NCBI RefSeq assembly: GCF_029360725.1
Contig: NZ_JARKMY010000015.1
Coordinates: 41,252 to 105,251, forward strand
DNA: 64,000 nt
Direction of reading: 5' to 3'
Source: Chryseolinea sp. H1M3-3
Lineage (GTDB): Bacteria; Bacteroidota; Bacteroidia; Cytophagales; Cyclobacteriaceae
Made by a program: the position numbers and the translations under genes. Under the pieces are notes generated by a model. It was given only the letters and a program-made list of their open reading frames with translations. It ran no database searches and was not told the DNA's origin. This document shows positions 58,408-64,000 of the stretch, one piece after another. Positions within the stretch are counted from its first letter, which is position 1; every line of letters begins with the position of its first letter.

Positions 58408-61400
58408 TTACCTTAAAATAGTCACGACACCTTTATACTTCTTTTTATCATACTTTAAATCGATGGTATAATAATAACTATCAGGAGGTAAGGTACTGCC
58501 ATCAGGTCCGTTTCCATTCCAGCGATTATCAAAACCTTTCGCTTCATACACCAAGGTCCCTCGTTTATTATACACACGGATGAGAGCGTCCCTATATCTA
58601 TCGAGTCCATTGGGGGAATAGATGTTCCAATATGGGTTGTCTCCATTGGGTGTAAATGCATTCGCGATATCAATCTCCAAATAGGTATAAATTAAACCAA
58701 CAAGTCGTTCTTTTGTTTCCCCAAATGCGCCGTCACTCAACTTAATTGACACTTTTCTGTTTGCTAAAGTAAAATCGTCAATGGCCACATAATTGTAACG
58801 TATTGATCTGATTGCGGCGACATAGTCCTTTACGGGGGCCTTACCCGTTAAGGTCAAAATACCAAAGCTCTCATTAAAATTTCCAACAATTCCCAGCGTA
58901 TCGTTGAAGATAAATTTATCTTGCAGTTCCCTGTATTGCAGCGATTCCGTGAATCCGATTTCTGCTGCAATAAGATTATCCCCATCCACGTCCTTGGCGT
59001 CGAATAGTTTGGTGAGTTTTACGGGAATTTCACTTCCTAATTCATATTTTAAAGTATCACTTTCAGGCGGCTCAATGGCAATTATTTCCGGCGGATCATT
59101 TACTGGAAGAATAATAACAGTGATATTCGCTTCTGTTTGGCTGTAATATAGTGCATCACTTGCATTCCATTGGATGATGTCTGCTCCAGTTGAGTCCGGT
59201 AACGGTTTGTAGGTCAGGGTTGGAATAGCAGAAGCTGGTATGATGGCATTTAGCGCTACTGCACTTCCGTTAAGCATCAACGTTCCCTTCGAAGGCAACT
59301 GCTTGATTTGTATCTCCGCTAACGGGTTAGCATCCAAATCGGTAAAATTATCTGAAAATTGAGTACCGAACACGTACGATCCATCTTCATCCATTTGAAT
59401 TACAAATGGCGTAAGGGTAGGGCGAGAGTTCACTTTTAATATAAATTCCTGATCCGTTACCGGACTTGCTGAAGGATCTTTTGCTTGAATTTTAACGGGT
59501 ATCTCCCCCGTTGTGCCGGCTGGAGGCGTGCCGCTCAATGTTGCACTTCCATTCGCATTTTGTGTTAGAGACAACCAGGCCGGAATTGTCGGTGCTGCAA
59601 AAGTAATGGCTTCATTTTCGACATCGGTGGCAATTACCAAATAACTGTAAGGCTGGCCAACTTCTGCCAATGTTACAGCTTGAGATGTAATAACGGGTGC
59701 ATCATTGACGCCTTCAATGATAAGGCTAAACGATTGTTCAATAAAATTCTTATTTGGTGCTGGTGTATCAGCACCATTGTCCTGAATCCGGATGGTAACC
59801 TGCACTGTACCAAAGACATTTGCTTTTGGTTTAAATCGTAGGCTACCGGTAGTTCCACTGGTGTAGACTATTTCGAATGGCTCAAACCGATCCGGCTGAT
59901 CGTTTGAAGCCGTTATCACTACGGTTTGATCGCCTTCACCTGGTCCCGTTGAAATCCCGGTAAGCCCAACAGTAACTACGTCCAAAGGATCCTCCTGAAT
60001 AGTTACGTTATTTATGGCATCCAGTGTTGGTGCATCGTTCACGTTGACGACAAGAATTTCAGCATTAATAACATTGCTATTGCCTACGCCATCGTTCACG
60101 ACCAGCCCTACGCCTAATGATCCATTAAAGTTTGACGCTGGCGTTACGGTTGTACCACTTACGGTATAATTAGCGCCGTTACCCTGAAGCAAGAGGGTAA
60201 ATCCAGTTGGAAAGGAGTTGTCAACGTCCGTGACAACAAAATCCGCTAGTGTAAGGGTGATCGGTTGGTCCTCCAACGTGGTTAAAGTGTTTTGTGCTGT
60301 AATCACTGGTGGATCATTTACAGATGTTACTTGAATCTGGATATCGTATGATGGACTATTTGTCTGACCATCATTTACGATAACCGGAACGGAAAGCGTT
60401 CCATTAAAGTTGGCTGCTGGTGTAATAATATCTCCGGACACTGTATAATTCGTACCATTAGAAATCGTCATTGTAAAACCGGTTGGAAAGGAATTATCCG
60501 GATCATTAACCTGAAGATCAGCTAGTCTCAATGTTACAGGTACATCTTCCGATGTCGTAACACTGTATTGCCCGGTTATCGTAGGAGCGTTATTTATACC
60601 GGCAACGGCGATTTGCAAATTAAAGGGAGCGCTGTCAACAGCGCCATCATTTACCTTAACACCAACGGTAAGTTGTCCATCGAAATTGGGATTTGGAGTA
60701 ATTGTTGATCCTGAAAATGTATAATTTGTTCCGGGCAAGATTGTCAGGCTAAAGCCAGTAGGGTAAGGGTTATCCGGATCAGTCACTACTAAATCATCAA
60801 AATCAATTGTGATGGATTGTCCTTCGTTTACAGTTAAGGCTTGTTGCCCTGTAATAACGGGCGGATCATTTGTAGAATTGACCAGGATTTGCAAATTATA
60901 AATCGAACTATTGGCAACACCATCATTTATAAAAACTCTTACCAATAAAGTCCCGCTAAAATTTGCGACTGGAATGACAGTGTTTTCGGTAATGGAATAA
61001 TTAGCACCACTGAGTATATCTAGCGTAAAATCATCCGGGTAAAGATTATCAGGATCAAACACAATCAATTGAGATAAAGCGATAGCCACAGGCTGAACCT
61101 CAGCAATACTAATGGACACCTGCCCGGTTATCTGCGGCGCATCGTTTACCGGGTTCACTTGTATTTGCAGGTTAAAGGGAGCACTTGAATTTGTTCCATC
61201 ACTGACAGTTACCGGAACGCTTAAGGTTCCATTGTAGTTGACATTCGGGGTAACCGTATTTCCGGCTACGGAATAGTTGGAGCCCGTCGCAACACTTAGT
61301 GTAAATCCAGAAGCATTGTCAGGGTCAGCAATGGTCAAATGAGAAAGTAAAACAGTTAGCGATGCTTCCTCATTTATACTTAACGGCGACTGTGCTGTAA

Positions 61401-64000
61401 TAACAGGAACATCGTTGACGGCATTTACAGTAACCTGAAGATTAAAAATGTTACTATTTACCGTTCCGTCGTTCACATGGACACGTACGACTACAGTGCC
61501 TGTGACATTTGCGTTGGGAGTTATTGTATTGTCGGCGAAAGTATAATTTGGATTTGATAAAACTGTTAAAGAAAAATCTGTAGGGTAAAGATCATCAGGA
61601 TCCGCATCTGTTACAGTTAAGTGCGTGAATAATATTTCCAGAGGTTGTTCCTCATTTGTTGAAACGGCTGACTGGCCAGTAATGACTGGTGCATCATTAA
61701 TAGGATTAACTGTTACCTGAAATGAAGTAGTCACATCGTTAGAACCGTCATTTAATGTAAGTGTGATGTTCGCAATTCCGAATCGGTTGGCTGCGGGAGT
61801 TACCGTAACCTTTCTTGCCGCGCCTGTGCCCGTAAAGGTAATATTACCATTCGGAACTAATGCGGTATTGTCCGATGTACCACTAACGGTAAGGGTATTC
61901 ACTGGCGTTTCGGTGTCACCCACCGTAAAATCTAATGCAGTCGTGGCGTTATCCTCATCTATTGCCTGAGCAGCTATCGTGGAGATGGTAGGTAAATCGT
62001 TAACAGAGTTGACAATAACTTGAAAAGTAGTAGACGCTGTATTTGGACCGTCAGACACGGAGATAGTTATTGTAGCACTACCAAACTGGTTCGCCACTGG
62101 TGTAACTTGCACCGTTCTGCTGGCACCGGTCCCATCGAGAACGATATTTGCGACAGGCACCAAAGTTAGATTGCTGGATCCGCGGCTAACAACTAACCCA
62201 GAAGCTGCAGTTTCCACGTCATCTATCGTGAAGGGCAGAACGGTGGTTTGTGCATCCTCATTAATGGCCTGGTCTGAGATTGTAGTGACAGTAGGCATGT
62301 CGTTGACTGTGTTGACCGTGAGCTGGAACGACGTTGATATTTCCGTTGTTCCGTCATTCACCTTTAACGTTATACTCGCTGTCCCGCTTTGGTTAGCTGC
62401 AGGTGTAATCTGCACCGTATTGCTGGCGCCGCTTCTGACGATTACAATGTTTGCATCAGGAACTACACCTTGATTACCGGATGTGGCTGTGAGCGTTAAA
62501 TCACCAACCGCGGTTTCTTCATCACCGATTGTAAATGCTAACGGAAGCGTAGCCACATCCTCATTGGTGGATTGGTTAGCAATAGGCGTTATCGTTGGCG
62601 GATCATTTACAGCGTTAACAGTTACCGTAAAGCTTGCCGTGTTGCTATCCGCACCATCACTTACTTCTAACGTGATTGTGACTGGACCACCACTCAGATT
62701 TGAAGCTGGCGTAACTGTAACTGTGCGGCTGGCTCCTGTGCCACTAATCAATATTCCTGTAAGCGGTATTAGTGTTTCATCACTTGAAGTTGCTGTCACA
62801 GTCAACGTGTTGACCGCATTGTCAATATCTCCTACTGTAAAAGTTAATGCACCCGTCGAACCCCCTTCATTTATTGTCTGTGTTGATGGGCTAGGACCTG
62901 TTATCGTGGGCGGATCATTTACCGCGTTAACAGTTACTGTAAAGCTTGCTGTGTTGCTATCCGCACCATCACTTACTTCTAACGTGATTGTGACTGGACC
63001 ACCACTCAGATTTGAAGCTGGCGTAACTGTAACTGTGCGGCTGGCTCCTGTGCCACTAATCAATATTCCTGTAAGCGGTATTAGTGTTTCATCACTTGAA
63101 GTTGCTGTCACAGTCAACGTGTTGACTGCATTGTCAATATCTCCTACTGTAAAAGTTAATGCACCCGTCGAACCCCCTTCATTTATTGTCTGTGTCGATG
63201 GGCTCGGACCTGTAATCGTGGGCGGATCATTTATCGCGTTAACAGTTACTGTAAAGCTTGCCGTGTTGCTATCCGCACCATCACTTACTTCTAACGTGAT
63301 TGTTACTGGGCCACCACTCAGATTTGAAGCTGGCGTAACTGTAACTGTGCGGCTGGCTCCTGTGCCACTAATCAATATTCCTGTAAGCGGTATTAGTGTT
63401 TCATCACTTGAAGTTGCTGTCACAGTCAACGTGTTGACCGCATTGTCAATATCTCCTACTGTAAAAGTTAATGCACCCGTCGATCCCCCTTCATTTATTG
63501 TCTGTGTCGATGGGCTCGGACCTGTAATCGTGGGCGGATCATTTATCGCGTTAACAGTTACCGTAAAGCTTGCCGTGTTGCTATCCGCACCATCACTTAC
63601 TTCTAATGTGATTGTGACTGGGCCACCACTCAGATTTGAAGCTGGCGTAACTGTAACTGTGCGGCTGGCTCCTGTGCCACTAATCAATATTCCTGTAAGC
63701 GGTATTAGTGTTTCATCGCTTGAAGTTGCTGTCACAGTCAACGTGTTGACCGCATTGTCAATATCTCCTACTGTAAAAGTTAATGCACCCGTCGAACCCC
63801 CTTCATTTATTGTCTGTGTTGATGGGCTAGGACCTGTAATCGTGGGCGGATCATTTATCGCGTTAACAGTTACTGTAAAGCTTGCCGTGTTGGTATCCGC
63901 ACCATCACTTACTTCTAACGTGATTGTTACTGGACCACCACTCAGATTTGAAGCTGGCGTAACTGTAACTGTGCGGCTGGCTCCTGTGCCACTAATCAAT
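58408..64000 (-). CDS. Giant cadherin-like repeat adhesin with type B T9SS sorting domain (5' end beyond window)
   Basis: The frame is open from the right edge for over 1,860 residues, so the N-terminus and perhaps much more are missing. The visible part holds about 18 Ig/cadherin-like repeats starting N-D-x-P-x-I-T and ending in S-F-T/Q-V-T-V-N. Five copies at the right (one partial) are nearly identical; three related ones follow, then six of about 92 residues (TGFTLxI and YNLQIxV type), then four more divergent ones. The last 85 residues are a gliding-motility C-terminal (type B) domain: EIDIANAFTPNGDNPYWNIY, YNKRGTLVYEAKGFDNRWNG and KYKGVVTILR. It is secreted by the type IX system, probably with the PorP/SprF homologue next door, and works as an adhesin. 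Confidence 0.92.
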   Translation of the reverse strand, partial: LISGTGASRTVTVTPASNLSGGPVTITLEVSDGADTNTASFTVTVNAINDPPTITGPSPSTQTINEGGSTGALTFTVGDIDNAVNTLTVTATSSDETLIPLTGILISGTGASRTVTVTPASNLSGGPVTITLEVSDGADSNTASFTVTVNAINDPPTITGPSPSTQTINEGGSTGALTFTVGDIDNAVNTLTVTATSSDETLIPLTGILISGTGASRTVTVTPASNLSGGPVTITLEVSDGADSNTASFTVTVNAINDPPTITGPSPSTQTINEGGSTGALTFTVGDIDNAVNTLTVTATSSDETLIPLTGILISGTGASRTVTVTPASNLSGGPVTITLEVSDGADSNTASFTVTVNAVNDPPTITGPSPSTQTINEGGSTGALTFTVGDIDNAVNTLTVTATSSDETLIPLTGILISGTGASRTVTVTPASNLSGGPVTITLEVSDGADSNTASFTVTVNAVNDPPTITPIANQSTNEDVATLPLAFTIGDEETAVGDLTLTATSGNQGVVPDANIVIVRSGASNTVQITPAANQSGTASITLKVNDGTTEISTSFQLTVNTVNDMPTVTTISDQAINEDAQTTVLPFTIDDVETAASGLVVSRGSSNLTLVPVANIVLDGTGASRTVQVTPVANQFGSATITISVSDGPNTASTTFQVIVNSVNDLPTISTIAAQAIDEDNATTALDFTVGDTETPVNTLTVSGTSDNTALVPNGNITFTGTGAARKVTVTPAANRFGIANITLTLNDGSNDVTTSFQVTVNPINDAPVITGQSAVSTNEEQPLEILFTHLTVTDADPDDLYPTDFSLTVLSNPNYTFADNTITPNANVTGTVVVRVHVNDGTVNSNIFNLQVTVNAVNDVPVITAQSPLSINEEASLTVLLSHLTIADPDNASGFTLSVATGSNYSVAGNTVTPNVNYNGTLSVPVTVSDGTNSSAPFNLQIQVNPVNDAPQITGQVSISIAEVQPVAIALSQLIVFDPDNLYPDDFTLDILSGANYSITENTVIPVANFSGTLLVRVFINDGVANSSIYNLQILVNSTNDPPVITGQQALTVNEGQSITIDFDDLVVTDPDNPYPTGFSLTILPGTNYTFSGSTITPNPNFDGQLTVGVKVNDGAVDSAPFNLQIAVAGINNAPTITGQYSVTTSEDVPVTLRLADLQVNDPDNSFPTGFTMTISNGTNYTVSGDIITPAANFNGTLSVPVIVNDGQTNSPSYDIQIQVTSVNDPPVITAQNTLTTLEDQPITLTLADFVVTDVDNSFPTGFTLLLQGNGANYTVSGTTVTPASNFNGSLGVGLVVNDGVGNSNVINAEILVVNVNDAPTLDAINNVTIQEDPLDVVTVGLTGISTGPGEGDQTVVITASNDQPDRFEPFEIVYTSGTTGSLRFKPKANVFGTVQVTIRIQDNGADTPAPNKNFIEQSFSLIIEGVNDAPVITSQAVTLAEVGQPYSYLVIATDVENEAITFAAPTIPAWLSLTQNANGSATLSGTPPAGTTGEIPVKIQAKDPSASPVTDQEFILKVNSRPTLTPFVIQMDEDGSYVFGTQFSDNFTDLDANPLAEIQIKQLPSKGTLMLNGSAVALNAIIPASAIPTLTYKPLPDSTGADIIQWNASDALYYSQTEANITVIILPVNDPPEIIAIEPPESDTLKYELGSEIPVKLTKLFDAKDVDGDNLIAAEIGFTESLQYRELQDKFIFNDTLGIVGNFNESFGILTLTGKAPVKDYVAAIRSIRYNYVAIDDFTLANRKVSIKLSDGAFGETKERLVGLIYTYLEIDIANAFTPNGDNPYWNIYSPNGLDRYRDALIRVYNKRGTLVYEAKGFDNRWNGNGPDGSTLPPDSYYYTIDLKYDKKKYKGVVTILR
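62601..64000 (-). repeat. Tandem 312-bp near-identical coding repeats
   Basis: The word GATCATTT recurs at 62601, 62913, 63225, 63537 and 63849, exactly 312 bases (104 codons) apart. Four full units and part of a fifth are in the window, and they differ at only scattered bases (for example TTACAGCGTTAAC, TTACCGCGTTAAC or TTATCGCGTTAAC after the boundary). The array continues past the right edge. Confidence 0.95.

Overview
The window reads as a chromosome segment of a free-living Bacteroidota bacterium, most likely of the order Cytophagales (inference). Supporting signs are a giant secreted protein ending in a gliding-motility-type (type B) type IX secretion sorting domain beside a PorP/SprF-like gene, a Porin_10-type putative porin, a classical menaquinone operon, a TonB-dependent receptor with a carboxypeptidase-regulatory-like N-terminal domain, weak Shine-Dalgarno signals, a TAnnTTTG-type promoter and a tRNA without encoded CCA. 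Roughly 58 protein genes, 2 pseudogenes and 1 tRNA can be supported.

Layout. 1-3.3 kb: a WG-repeat protein, a 39-residue membrane microprotein, an orphan solute-binding protein and two small exported proteins. 3.4-12.3 kb (minus strand): a carbohydrate/sugar-acid cluster (RraA-like aldolase, enolase-superfamily dehydratase, GMC dehydrogenase with its small subunit, GH88 hydrolase, Old Yellow Enzyme, SDR). Several of these carry Tat or Sec signals, so part of the pathway seems to run in the periplasm. 12.4-14.1 kb: ECF sigma factor, a membrane partner and a lone receiver. 14.6-21.2 kb (plus): a tightly packed five-gene operon of receiver, HEAT protein, processive GT2, LtaS-like transferase fused to a TPR module, and YaiO-like barrel. 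It looks like a surface-glycan synthesis and decoration machine. 21.3-25.1 kb (minus): chromate locus of ChrA, ChrB-like, DUF2490 barrel, a ChrB-AraC fusion and an Rrf2 regulator. 25.4-31.6 kb (minus): FAD oxidoreductase, TonB receptor, PstS-like binding protein and an unknown gene, preceded by a promoter and a 22-codon ORF ending in five consecutive Cys codons, which looks like a cysteine-sensing leader peptide.

31.7-35.8 kb is an accessory stretch on the 3' side of tRNA-Ser(CGA): small unknown genes, an orphan antitoxin-like gene, a HEPN-like protein and a DNA methyltransferase pseudogene with three frame changes. 35.9-46.8 kb is mostly housekeeping: an ABC permease, a conserved exported protein, a repeat-rich spacer, miaE, a porin, lpxK, a Nif3 homologue, a coiled-coil protein related to zinc-ribbon regulators, a TPR lipoprotein-like gene and a histidine phosphatase. 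46.9-52.2 kb is the menaquinone operon (hotdog thioesterase, menF, menD, menB, menE). 52.4-56.0 kb holds a third lone receiver, a half-length TolC-like protein and a Wzc-like co-polymerase with altered ATPase motifs. 56.1-64.0 kb is a type IX secretion surface-adhesin locus: a PD40/OmpA-like protein, a PorP/SprF homologue and a giant cadherin-like repeat protein cut by the right edge, containing nearly identical 312-bp repeats.

Most unusual items: the poly-cysteine leader ORF (31377-31445), the receiver/HEAT/GT2/LtaS-TPR/YaiO operon, the ChrB-AraC fusion, an intrinsic terminator embedded in the signal-peptide codons of the TPR gene (44728-44759), and the periplasmic dehydratase/aldolase pathway. 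All functional calls rest on motif reading; no database search was run.
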